Source: Dermanyssus gallinae (taxonomy: Eukaryota; Arthropoda; Arachnida; Mesostigmata; Dermanyssidae). From it: DNA of 64,000 nucleotides. Position 1 is the first letter of the stretch, and every line of letters starts with the position of its first letter. Below are positions 50,601 through 61,032 of the stretch, one piece after another. The notes beneath the pieces are model-generated. The model ran no database searches and had not been told where the DNA came from. It worked only from the letters and a program-made list of their open reading frames with translations. The translations under genes and the position numbers were made by a program. The stretch is from assembly GCA_003439945.1 (NCBI GenBank), contig QVRM01001806.1, positions 1-64,000 on the forward strand, read 5' to 3'.

Positions 50601-52009
50601 AGCCAAGGGGGCGGTCGACCGTCAGTGGTACATCACATTGCGCCGCCTTGCGGAGGGCTCTTACGATGTCTTTGGCAGAGGTGCCCTCGATGATGTCCTT
50701 TACAAGGAGGCGTCGCATGGAGGAGCGGTCCAGGCTCACGTCCGCCTCCCCGGCTGACTGCAGGGCCTAAAGGAAGACGCTGGCTCCTCCTTCTGCCGCC
50801 TCCGCAACTACCAGCCGCACATCTCCGCTGGGCAAATGCATGACGCGGTTGACCCTGACGTTGTGTGCGTTAGGGTTTACCCTGGTCCCCAGCTTCCTGA
50901 TCATGTCCGCGTAGGTTTTGCTTTCTTTCTTTTTTAGAAGAAAGGTCGTTGTGGGGCTGGGCTGCTTTTCTTCACGCTGCCTAGGGCCATCCTTCGTGTC
51001 GTAGGGGTGACGACGAAGTGTAGGCCTTGAGCTCAGGCCAGGAACTCGAGAAGTTTTCCGACTCCCCTCTGCTCCCCATGGCTAGTTATATGGCAGGGAA
51101 TAAGTCCAAGGCTTCGTGAGCCTACTAGTGTCGTGGCCTTTGTTAACGCTTGGATCAGGAGGTTCTTCTCTTGAATTAACGTCGCATCTCTGGGGAGCCG
51201 GAGCGCCACAAGGGCCCTCGTGATAGGCTCGCCGTCTTCCCCCGTCTCGCTTATACGACGGGACAGAACTACGCCTCTCCTGTCCCCGGCCTCCCTGGCA
51301 ATACCCTGGAATTGAGAGACCATGTTCTGCCATACAGCTTTGTCGGAGGGGTCATCCTCCCTGGCCACCAGAATCCGAAGGGGGCTCTCCTTTAGAATGC
51401 TTACTCCGAGGTGTGTTATCATTGTGTAGACGGCTTGTTCTTCTGTCGGCCAATCTTCGGTGAGGAGTTGTTTGAGGTCCTTCTCCGTGCTGCAGGCGTT
51501 TATTAGAGCGTTTATTTTTTCGGCCTGCCCGTCCATTGCACGCTTGCCGGGGGTGCACTGGCACCCGGAGTCGGTAGTCTCAGGAGCGGTCCAGGTGCCG
51601 ACATCGGTGCCGATCGATATTTCTTTATGTCCTGGCTTCTTTCACCGTAACCCGGAGCTCCTCTGCCAGGCCGTTAACCATAGTGTCCAAGTTTTTCCTG
51701 TTGGCCGTGTGGCAAAGCAGCCTGCCCACCAGCTCCGTAATCTTCTCTAGGTAGTTCCTGAGTGCTGTTTCGCCGAGGTTAGTCGTTTGCTCGCCAGGAG
51801 TCGTCACTGTGTCAGTCGAGGGTTGTGATCCGTCGGTCTCGCTTTTGTCGCGCTCCTTAGGCGGCGGTTGGCGGAACATTCATTAGGCGTGACTTGTTTA
51901 AAAGTCAGTAATTGTAAAAATGAGAATTAAAACCTAAGTAGATTTAAAACCAGTTAGTCGAATAAATAAGTACTATAAATAATTAAAAGTAAAAATTGTA
52001 AAAAAAAAA
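47700..52009 (-). mobile_element. Element U (R1-like), unit B
   Basis: Copy of 36,541-40,850 with the same frameshifts and the same endonuclease deletion. ORF2 parts at 47,718-50,159 and ORF1 parts at 50,104-51,879. One visible coding difference lies near 49,677 (Lys in unit A, Glu here). Confidence 0.85.
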
Positions 52010-52083
52010 CGCTGGGGTTCGAACCCAAACCGATCTTGCCTCGGCGAGTTCTCCCGGTGCTGTCCACTTTGCCACCCGCTACT
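52000..52083 (-). ncRNA. tRNA-like sequence with T-run, unit B
   Basis: Copy of 40,841-40,925; the base after the A-run is deleted, shortening the possible acceptor stem by one pair. Confidence 0.55.
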
Positions 52084-52147
52084 TCTGCGTAGAGATAGAT
52101 TCGTGCGCATCTGACGGTTGTCGGTGGTATATATACACAAGCCGTCA

Positions 52148-52631
52148 ACGAGGACATGACAATCGCCAGCTAGCTGTCGCGGTCGACCGTGCTGATCAAC
52201 TACAACAGCTGTACCGCACCAAGCGCGTGCGTCTGCGACGGCTGATTAGCAGGCGAAGGCCGAGTCTCAGAAAGGGTTGGTTGAGTTAGTGGAGTCAGAC
52301 GAAGCCCGAAAAGGCACATGTCGCGAAACGCCTTGCGACTGGAAAGGCACCTGGGCCAGACGGGGTTTTTCTGGGGGTCATAAAAATATTGGCGCAGAAC
52401 CATCCAAAAGTCCTCGCTCAGCTCTTTACACGCCTACTTCATGGCGGCCGTTTTCCCAACCAGTGGAAGCGCGCCTACTTGAATACAAATGGAACAACAA
52501 TTGTCTCCCGAGAACGTGTGCACAGGCAATATTACTCTATCTCGTATAGAGTGGGCTGGGATCACTTCAACAGCGTGCCCCGGACGGATGTCGCGTTCCC
52601 ACGTTGGACGTCAAAGTCGAGGCGCTGTCTC
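52148..52631. pseudogene. I/R1-like RT fragment and RLE2 3' fragment, unit B
   Basis: Copies of 40,990-41,330 (plus strand) and 41,331-41,473 (minus strand), here at 52,148-52,488 and 52,489-52,631. Confidence 0.7.
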
Positions 52632-54168
52632 ACCTTACAGCCGTGCGTCGTCTCCGCTCCAACAAGGCATCTGGATCCGACTTCGTCTGAAACGAGCACC
52701 TGAAAGACGCCATGGTCATGTCACCGTGCTGGACTAGCATGTTCAACGCTTGTCTTCGCCACGGCCGCATCCCCTCGAACTGGAGCAGCGCTCTGCTGGC
52801 GGTAATACCGAAGGGGAAGCGGAATTCCAAACTTCCAACCTCATGGAGGGGCATCGCAAAGAAAAGCTGTTGCTACAAGCTGCTCTCCGTAATCCTGACC
52901 ACACGGCTATCAGCGTTCTTAGAGGGGTTATTAATTACCGCGGGGTAATTCCGGAAGAGCTAGTATGGATTCCGAGCTGGGCGGTCTAATGACGCTCAGC
53001 GGGTACTTAGTGCCGAGGCGCCTTCATGTACGCCGTCTACGTGGACTTCCGCTCAGTGTTTGACTCGGCACCAAGAGACAAGATCATTGCTAAGCTGGTC
53101 GAGGCAGGTGTGCCCTCCAACATTCTGCATCTGCTGGCCGCTATCCTCTAAGAGAACCCATCTCGATCGACGACGGCGTGGCCGAACTCGACCTCTTCCT
53201 GCAGACGACGGGCTTCGCACAGGGCGACAACCTGAGCCCTCTGTTGTTCTCAGTGCTGCTGGCCGACCTCCCTCGCCAGGTGGAGGGCACCCGTAATATG
53301 ATGCAGGTCCTGATGTACGCTGACGACGTAGTGCTCTACAGCACGTCAAGGTTCCATCTACAGCAGACCCTGGCAAGGCTCGCGACCTACGTGCAGGGCA
53401 TCGGTCTCGAGATCAACCTGTCCAAGACCGAGGCTATGAAGTTCCGCAAGGGAGGTCGGATAGCTGGCAACGACACTCTGCGGCTTGCCTCGACGGAGCT
53501 CGCTCAAGTATGTTAAAAGCTTCAAGTATCTCGGCATCGTCATGCCCTCCAACGGCCGTTCATTTACAGAGCTCATCACGGATCGGGTGAGGAATGCGCT
53601 AGTGGCATCTGTTGGGATACAGAAGCCGCAGCTGTTTTCTCTGAAAACTGCTCTCGGCCTCTTCGACCTCAAACTCGCCCCCGTCGCTTCTTACGGCATC
53701 CAGGTCATCTGAAGATAGCTCTCGCGGCAGCAACTTGACATGCTGGACTGCGTAAAACCGGCTTACCTCAAGCGTGTAATGGGTTTGCACTCTTCAAGCA
53801 AGAACCTCCTTGTGTATCTGCTGGCGGACACCCCGTTGTTCGTCGAGGATCTTAAGAGACGTTTCAACCTGCCAGATCCTCCCGCATACAAGGAATTCAT
53901 CCGCATGTGGGAGGACAAGATGGCGAATCGACCCGGACATCTTTAACACGGGTGCCATGCGAGACAGCACCTGGAAGGACCTAGGCCGCACAAACCGCCA
54001 CATAGTGACTAGTTTCGCGGTACACGGGTTTCACCACGTCCGGTGCGGGACACACGGCTTCTACGACCCTCATTCCTCATGTATATGTACTCGGTGCGGG
54101 GCCTACTGCACAAAGTATCACGGGGCAATTTGCTCACGTGTAGCCTCTTCAAGGAGCCTCTCGCATAT
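52632..54168 (+). pseudogene. Family Y copy, unit B
   Basis: Copy of 41,474-43,010. It differs by small indels near 52,962, 53,008 and 53,157, so local frames differ from unit A while the palm (VLMYADDVVLYS) and C-terminal Cys/His motif are the same. Confidence 0.87.
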
Positions 54169-54196
54169 TATAATAATAATGATTATGATAATAATA

Positions 54197-54267
<71 letters not shown>
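54168..54267. repeat. (TAA)n microsatellite, unit B
   Basis: About 30 bases longer than in unit A, with two ATAATA phase changes not seen there. Confidence 0.95.
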
Positions 54268-54268
<1 letters not shown>

Positions 54269-54777
54269 CAACTACACTTGAACCGAGAGGTTTAGTGGCC
54301 GCTGGCGAAGGAAGACCTGATGGAGTGACCATTGCATTATGGTCACATGGAAAGTCCCTAGCTTGGGATGCAACGGTTTCGTGCATAACCGCGGCTTCCT
54401 ATTTACACCACAGCTCTGTTGAGCCGGGGTGTGTAGCAAAGCACGCGGCCGCCAGAAAACGGTTTAAATGTGCTGGACTGGAAACAAGATATATTTTGTG
54501 CCTATTGCCATGGAGACACTAGGACTAATCAGCAAGGGAATGAAGCATTTCTCAAAGATTTGAGTAATGTCTTTACTTCGTTCGTGACCTCCTGAATTCG
54601 CGATTTCAGGAGGTCACGAACGACCGAAGAGAGGGTCAATTCTTAAGGCAAGCGTTGTCCTTGGCCGTTTGCAGAAGAAACGCGGCATCTATTTTAGGCG
54701 CCATGGAGTGAACTAATTATTTAAAAAACTTTGCAATAATACGTTCGGACCTCTCAACTGTAACATCGTTTAACATG
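54268..54777 (+). pseudogene. RLE-A fragment with hairpin, unit B
   Basis: Copy of 43,079-43,590. Single-base deletions in a T-run and an A-run (near 54,498 and 54,540) change the frame. The 19-bp hairpin arms are at 54,578-54,596 and 54,605-54,623. Confidence 0.8.
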
Positions 54778-55012
54778 TAATAATAATAAAAATTATTATT
54801 ATTATTATTAAATATTATTATTATTTAGAGGGTTGTACAAGGGTTGCGATAACACATGTATTAGAATGAAGTGTGACTTTATTAAAGCCGCAAAGAAATA
54901 GGATGCCGTATCGGTTGAAGGCGAGCGTTGCGGACAAAGGAGCATCGGCAAGGTGTATGGAGCGCTAAAATATGCGACTCCCACCGTCGGTGTCAAGTAT
55001 GTGTTTTGTAGG
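54778..55012 (-). repeat. TAA/TTA tract and short retroposon R, unit B
   Basis: Copy of 43,590-43,825, same borders; R itself spans 54,826-55,012. Confidence 0.85.
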
Positions 55013-55968
55013 TTTGCCGAGTACCACACACGTTACTGCTAATTATCCGTGACGCAGGTGCATCGTGCATTTTCGACACCTATCTATGCCTAAGAAGTGT
55101 AAACGTATGATACGATAAATTTAGAATTTGGTCATTTTAATCTGTGTGATAAATCCCTTCCAAAACAGCGGTAAATCCTTTCCAAAAACAACAAACGAAA
55201 TATTGCTTGCGCAAGAATGTGATTGACATCCCAAGCTTGTTCATAATATCCCAAGTCTCTTCTTTACATTCTGCACAACCATGACGGACACAGCAAAAAA
55301 TGCTCGATAGGTACTATCTAGAATAGGTAGGTATCGTTTAGGTACTTCGATGTTTAGTCACCATATTCTTCTCCAAGAGTCGAATTGTGGCAATGGTCAT
55401 ATACTGGTTTACTGCAGAACGCCTACAAATGTTTACTGTGCTCACCAGCAAAAGCTCTATAGATTATTTTAGGCAATGGTTTTTCTATCACTAAAACGCT
55501 CCAGCCTTTAGAGCAGACAATATTAAGGCTTTTCTTGTCGCATACGGAATCACACTGTTGAATGACTCAACTTATTGATCCGACCATGCACCGTGTAAAT
55601 TATCCTCTTTATAAAAAAAAAAATAAGGGCATTTGCGCAAATGAGTATTTCAGACCATCGAGGGGGAGCTAGAGAACATCAAATCATAGTTTGTAGAATT
55701 GGTTTCGGCGCATGGTTTTAAATTGCCTAAAAAATACGCAGAAATCTAAATAATAATTCTACTTTTAGAGAAGAACGCAAAAATCTCTTCATCTATACTA
55801 TATCCTTGCAAAAACCATGCAAAAATACGCCTGAGCAGGGAAACTGTTCTCTTCTATTTAGCGTTAACAACGAAGCTATTATATCAGCTCAAAATAAGGG
55901 TCACTCCTAGCTGTAAACAATAGTAATATTCTTAGCCGGCATTCGGTATTCTAGATTTCGTCAGAGCT

Positions 55969-56256
55969 ATGTCACGCGGAGAGCACATTTTGAAGTGCAG
56001 GTCAACCACGTTGAAGCGCCGGCGATCTCGACGGAGTTCGTTGCAATGCGCAAGAAAGGGCGTCAGACGAATGCAATTTTGCAAAGGTCTACATACTCTT
56101 ATCGGAAGCGGCCGAAATTGTAACGAAACTGAACTAGAAGACATCAAACACATCTACCAAATTATCTTATATGCTACTCCTTACCTCGAAGCACTACTAA
56201 ATCATTACATGCCCTACGTCAGCCAAGAGGTTTGTACCAGTTTTTTTTACATCTGA
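55969..56256 (+). CDS. Small conserved ORF of unknown function (P2 copy), 95 aa
   Basis: It begins MSRGEHILKCRSTTLKRRRS and continues with ELEDIKHIYQIILYATPYLE and NHYMPYVSQEVCTSFFYI. Aligned to the P1 copy it has no indel until the last few codons, with many amino-acid changes conservative or in the basic region. The stop differs by a one-base shift in a T-run. The same possible splice donor (AAGAGGTTTG) is present. Unrecognised family. Confidence 0.5.
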   Translation: MSRGEHILKCRSTTLKRRRSRRSSLQCARKGVRRMQFCKGLHTLIGSGRNCNETELEDIKHIYQIILYATPYLEALLNHYMPYVSQEVCTSFFYI

Positions 56257-56908
56257 ATATTGTAACGTCTTAACGTGTTTAATATTTATCCCACGTAAAA
56301 CAGCATATGCACTTTTTCGCCTTAACGTTATTATATGCAGTAACATAACGTAAATTAACTATTTTTGCGCTTGCATAAAAGTGTATATTATACACGAATT
56401 TGAAATGTTTCACATTTAACTATGCTGAATAAAAATATGGCGCAGACGCCTTAAGAATCTCTGTTTTACTTCTACCGCCACTTTCATAGATTTAGTCGTC
56501 GCATAAGGTTCCCACACGATGAAGTTTCCCACACTAATTATTTGGAGCAGTTATCAGGTTGGCACTTTTGGAGTGGGGGCCGGGGGGGTGGGGGGGTTAA
56601 ACCCGTATTTACAAGTGCTGCAAGGTGTATTGCATAATAAAGGATCGACACCATACTCTGATCTACTAATCCTTCAAGGAGCAGTTTGTAAATTTGCAAT
56701 GTTGTTTCTCCAGACCCTGGTACCGATAATCGGCTATTAGGAGTTCTCGGCTCGCAGAATTTAAGTTGTTGTTAGGATTCGTCTCCACATTGCACGTTTT
56801 GAGTCTAAGCGAGACACTTGCTACGCTCCTCGGAAAAATTTATAGATAACTGGAATGACAAGTAAAACGATGTATGAAAAGCGGATGTTCCGTTATGAGC
56901 GTGTGTTA

Positions 56909-56947
<39 letters not shown>
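56909..56947. repeat. (AAT)n microsatellite, left of RLE3
   Basis: About 12 AAT units, next to the 3' end of the RLE3 fragment on the minus strand. Confidence 0.95.
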
Positions 56948-56951
<4 letters not shown>

Positions 56952-58165
56952 TATTTTAAACAAGGGTTTATTTTATCAATAGATACATGTATCACAATTA
57001 TCAATATATTACTTATATAATATCTACAATATTGCTTATATTATTCTTATTGCTTGAGTGTCGGTGACCACTCAACATCATCTTGGCGTTGCCTCTCTGT
57101 AATTCTAATGACACTCTCTGTCGAAGGAAAGCGGTCGATCTTGGCTCCGCTGTGGCCTCGAAGAGCTTCTTCCCAAACTTCTTTGTCAGTTTGAGTGCAT
57201 CCTTGCCCCAAACGCCAGATAAATCGAGGCCGAACGCCATTACAACGTGGTCCTCAAGGAGATGCGCGTCTAAGCGCCGTTTGTGCATCTCCCGTTGGTG
57301 GATAATGTTGCCGACGCCCGCGTTGGCTAGCGCACGATAGCCGAGGGCGTACGTGTCGGAGGCGGTGACGTCCCATGCCAGCGGCTGATTGCGGTCCCAG
57401 TCTCGGCTGGTAAGGCCATCTGGTCGACGCTTGTCGACGCTCTGTAGTCCACGAGGCTCCAGTGTGACGCGGTAGCCGGCTTGTCTGAAAGCGCACCCGA
57501 GGATGTCATTAATGGCATCGTGGCGGCCCTGCGTAAGCCCAGCCAGCTTAGTGCAACTAAGTCGGTGCAGGCCATGTTCAGGCCACCGTTCCACCACACG
57601 GGCATGCCTCTGTCTCAAACATGGCAATGCCAAGTCTGAGGCCACTGGCGGCACGAAAGTGGTCATCAGCCAGCTTACTGCCGACTAGCTCGGAAGGAAA
57701 CACGTCAAGCCACGCTCCGGCAGCGTCGGATGAAACCGCCTTCAGTCTAATGCCGTCTATATCTAACTCACAGGCAGACAGAAGAGTTAAGTGGGTAGCC
57801 TGAGTGGCGATTTGGTCCCACCCCTTCTGCCTAGTGACCTGTTCCTCAGAAGGACGACCAGACTGACGCGCGTCCCAGATCCGAATGGCGTCTTGTTGGT
57901 GGCTGATGAGTCCGCCGGTAGTAGCGGCCACTGCAGAGGCGCAGCTATGCGACGAAGCAAGAAAAGCGGGCAAGGCAAGGTCCGTGGCCGAGCGAATGCC
58001 CATTTCACCCAGCCGGACCGATAGGCTTGCCTGCATCCATGCCTTATCATCGAGCGTCAATTCAAGGATGTTTTCCAAGGCTCTCCTCACTTGGTCGTCG
58101 AGGTCCAAAGTTTCTGACGGCAAAAGGAAGGTAGGTGAGGTCCGTAGTACATACAGGACCTTAAT
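56948..58165 (-). pseudogene. RLE-type element, C-terminal fragment (copy RLE3)
   Basis: Minus strand: YVLRTSPTFLLPSETLDLDD (58,150), MGIRSATDLALPAF, SDAAGAWLDVFPSELVGSKL, RLGIAMFETEACPCGG; after a frameshift near 57,620, HGLHRLSCTKLAGLTQGRH (remains of the zinc motif), KRRPDGLTSRDWDRN and LAWDVTASDTYALGYRAL (nuclease PD...D core, with V replacing A in WDAT), and ERQRGNAK-like LQRGNAKMML at the end, with the stop near 57,013. It is 5'-truncated at 58,165. Both ends meet AAT repeats, (AAT)n at 56,909-56,947 and TAATAATAATAATAA at 58,162-58,176. Confidence 0.85.
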
Positions 58166-58809
58166 AATAATAATAAACTCAAGTAAACTCGTGATTCTTG
58201 GTTGCTCCTTGAAGGCAAGACTCCCTGCACTGCGCTCTTCCTCGTCGGCTTCGTACGACGTGCACAAATGCCGCAAAGTCCATTGGCCATAAAGTCGACA
58301 GATACTGATAAAGAGTTTGTTTTTCAGAATTTCTGCAGCCCCTCAACAGATATTGCAACTGTTGCTGGCAACAAATCTTTGCTGGCGGCTGTTAAGCTTC
58401 TCAGCAGTAGCTGGAGAGTAGACGGGATAGTTCTCCCCCTCCCCCCCCCCCTCCTTCCCATTATATTGAGAAAAGGCAAAGGGCTTGTCTCCCTAGGTTA
58501 CCCCAGCCGTCTGTATGATCGTGCCAGATATTTGCAGTATGTTCGTTTACGTTGTATCGTTCCTTTTTTCAAAATGCGAACTTGTTATTTTAAGGGTTAC
58601 TCTGTAAGTCTTTCTACCGCTAGTTCAACAATATTTTCTCTCGGTGCCATTTCAAATGCAGATTTTAGGTTCACAATCACTGCCTGAACGAAACGGATAT
58701 TTGTAGTTTCCGTTATGTCCCCTAAACCGCTCCTTTGGTATTGTCTTGCTGTTAAGTAGAAAAAAAGCCATCGAGTTGCTTTGCCGGCGTTTCAGAGATC
58801 GTTTTAAAT

Positions 58810-58930
58810 ATAAACATTAAAATGTTTTTTAAATATAAACATCGTTTAAATATAAATAAAAATTTAAATATAAACATCGTTTGAATATAAATAAAAATTT
58901 AAATATAAACATCGTTTTAAATATAAAACA
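58810..58930. repeat. AT-rich minisatellite, about 36-bp period
   Basis: About three copies of a unit containing TATAAACATCGTTT and TATAAATAAAAATTTAAA. The P1 counterpart near 27,065 has one unit-like segment, so it expanded in P2. Confidence 0.8.
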
Positions 58931-59376
58931 ATGATTCCGTTCAAGCCACTTTTACTCAATTACTCCGCCTTCGTATATTCATTGAAACCTGCTCAATATG
59001 GTACAAGTAATAGCCTCCCTTTCAGGGGTTTGTTTTGTATTAAATCGTTTCCGGGCGCCTTTCCCCATGAAGTATTCTCGATTACGGTCTCTCTGATTAA
59101 GATTCCTTGTGTTACCTGCGTTCTTACTTTATTTGTAGTCCGGTCCTAGAATTCGTATTCTGTAAACCCCGTAGTAGTATCTACTCCTGCTCACATACTT
59201 GAAGAGTGCTCTTCAAGCTTTTGTTTCAATCGAACACTGCTTGTCCCGTGTCACCTTGTATATGTCGATGCGTTCCTGCTTCATACAATAGGTCCAGTTC
59301 TTTTCGTCCTTTGTGGCATTGACCTAATGAGGTTGTGAGCTTATTCAGACTAACGACTGTACCTGTAGTCGCCTAT

Positions 59377-59690
59377 TGTCTACGCCCAATCGCTCCAAAA
59401 AGGCTTATATTAAATTCAATTTGCACGAGCTAGATAACGCTAACTATATATTCATAACAATATGCTCTCAAATAAGGCACTTAATTTATCAAGGAACGGC
59501 TCGTCCACACTTGCTCTAGAACTGTGCTAAGAGGCGACCTTTGAAAAGCAACTGGTTCAGAATAGTATTAGTTTAATTCAGATGACTTAGCCCTATCTGC
59601 TTTTTGCAGAAAGGACATAAATACGCGAAGATTGCACCTCGCCTGCCTGCATCGGCTGCGAATATGTCTCTGGCCGATGCCTCTGTAGTC
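59377..59690. other. No gene seen
   Basis: Single-copy, AT-rich sequence right of P2; nothing supported. Confidence 0.5.
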
Positions 59691-59696
59691 ACTCAA

Positions 59697-59765
59697 GATG
59701 TCCTAGTGGCAAAGCCTTTGCTTTGCATTCGGGAGGCCTGGATTCGAGACCCAGACCAGCCACTC
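59697..59765 (+). ncRNA. tRNA-like sequence (Ala-like), probably a pseudogene or SINE head
   Basis: CTAGTGGCAAAGC (A-box/D-arm-like), CTTTGCA in anticodon-loop position (TGC, alanine) and GGATTCGAGACCC (B-box-like) occur in tRNA order, ending AGCCA. The anticodon stem has mismatches and the acceptor stem does not pair well, so a working tRNA is unlikely. Confidence 0.5.
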
Positions 59766-59876
59766 TTGAATTGGTTTGCATGGTTTCCAATTTAGACAAG
59801 GTAAATGCCGGAGTGGATTAAAATCAGCCATGACATGAAAAAAACATACGCAGACATTGCCTTACGAATTTTTTTT

Positions 59877-59879
59877 ATA

Positions 59880-59910
<31 letters not shown>
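59877..59910. repeat. (TA)n microsatellite
   Basis: TATATATGTATATATA-type tract of about 34 bases. Confidence 0.9.
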
Positions 59911-60960
59911 TAATTCAACTATCCGTGATGCTAAAACTACAAGATTCTCCGCGATTATGCCCTCACTTTGTTCGGCTAATAGATAATATCCGTCAAAGTG
60001 TTTGAGATTAAATGGTATCGATGTCTTTTTTAAAATCGAATATCTATTTCCCGATGAGGCCTTTCAACTAACTATACTAAGTTCAGTTTGCCTCTCTTAT
60101 TTCGTGACTCTGACTCTGATGTAAGCGCGCTATAGGGGCTACCTAGTGTGTGAGTGACTCACTCTTCTATTAAGCTGGGTCGATGTGACAGTCAGGTTTG
60201 CCTCATGTTTCCGGCATTTCCAGGGAGACTCCTGGTTGGCTTTGTCCCGGTTTGGAAGCTGTCAGCGGCGGTAGCACTGTGTTCGTCCGAGATTGATGAA
60301 GGGCGTTGTTGTGGCATTCTTGATGTCGGATAGCACTGAATCATCTTGGTAGACCAATTGTAATTCCTTAGCACCCAGCATGATGTACGCTTCGCTGTTA
60401 ATGGGCTCCCTCATTCAGGGCTTCATGAGGTTCAGAACAGTTTTGCCATCGCGGTTGTAATCGTTCCATAGGTGGTCCGTGGATCCACTGCGGTTTAGCG
60501 TTGGTGTATTGGGCTTGCGTATGCGGATCTAGACGATAGCATCGATAACAACGCTTGGGTTCAATATAAAGGGAGATTGCGTGCAGTAACATTGCGGGAA
60601 TAATTTATTCCGTTGGTTTGGTGATCCCTAAGACGGGATTGCTCTTTTATGCCCGGACAGGCCCTGGTCATCCCTGATGGGGCCAGTGCAGCCTTTAGTC
60701 GCTCAGAAGGTGGATGTGGGTGTGACTTCGAAAAATGTAATCACCCGGCTCTGCCGTCTTTTTGAGTCTTTTGTTTGCTGTACTCTTTTGGGGGGGGTTA
60801 GGCTTTTTTCTCCACCTTTGATGAGGGCCGCACTGTCGCACATCGCCGCTATTGCCTCAGTTCTATCTCAGTTTGGCAGGACCCGGCCAATCCTAATAAT
60901 GGGCAAGAATTTGATCGTGGCTGATGGAGACCAATACACCGCAGTGATGCGCAAACAAAT
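59911..60960. other. No gene recognised
   Basis: Open frames up to 96 codons exist (for example 60,677-60,967, plus strand) but show no family signature, and no second copy is available for comparison. GC content rises from about 60,170, unlike the AT-rich flank. It could be an untranslated or 5' part of a mobile element. Confidence 0.4.
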
Positions 60961-60962
60961 AT

Positions 60963-61032
60963 ACTAGTATATATATATATATATATATACTACTATATAT
61001 GTATATATAAATATATAGATATATATATATAC
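60963..61032. repeat. (TA)n tract at 3' end of R2-like element
   Basis: TA repeats with CTACTA and GTATATATAAATATA interruptions. The R2-like 3' UTR runs into it, so the precise element end is not visible. Confidence 0.9.

Larger units (their letters stand above)
44194..55380. repeat. Tandem duplication unit B, 11.19 kb
   Basis: Second copy of 33,034-44,193, offset 11,157-11,187 bases along its length because of small indels and a longer TAA tract. Its end continues into single-copy block P2 (CCAAGAGTCGAATTG), the original right flank. Confidence 0.95.
55013..59376. repeat. Duplicated block P2
   Basis: Paralogue of P1 (19,118-27,530) without the family Z, SINE-like and Tc3-like insertions. 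Unlike P1 it carries an insertion at about 56,834-58,185 (TAA repeats plus RLE3) and an expanded AT minisatellite near 58,810. Apart from the small ORF at 55,969 no gene is evident. Confidence 0.85.

Noticed and set aside
36541..52083. Element U copies as two independent insertions
   Set aside because: They share every frameshift and all flanks and are part of the 11.16-kb tandem duplication.
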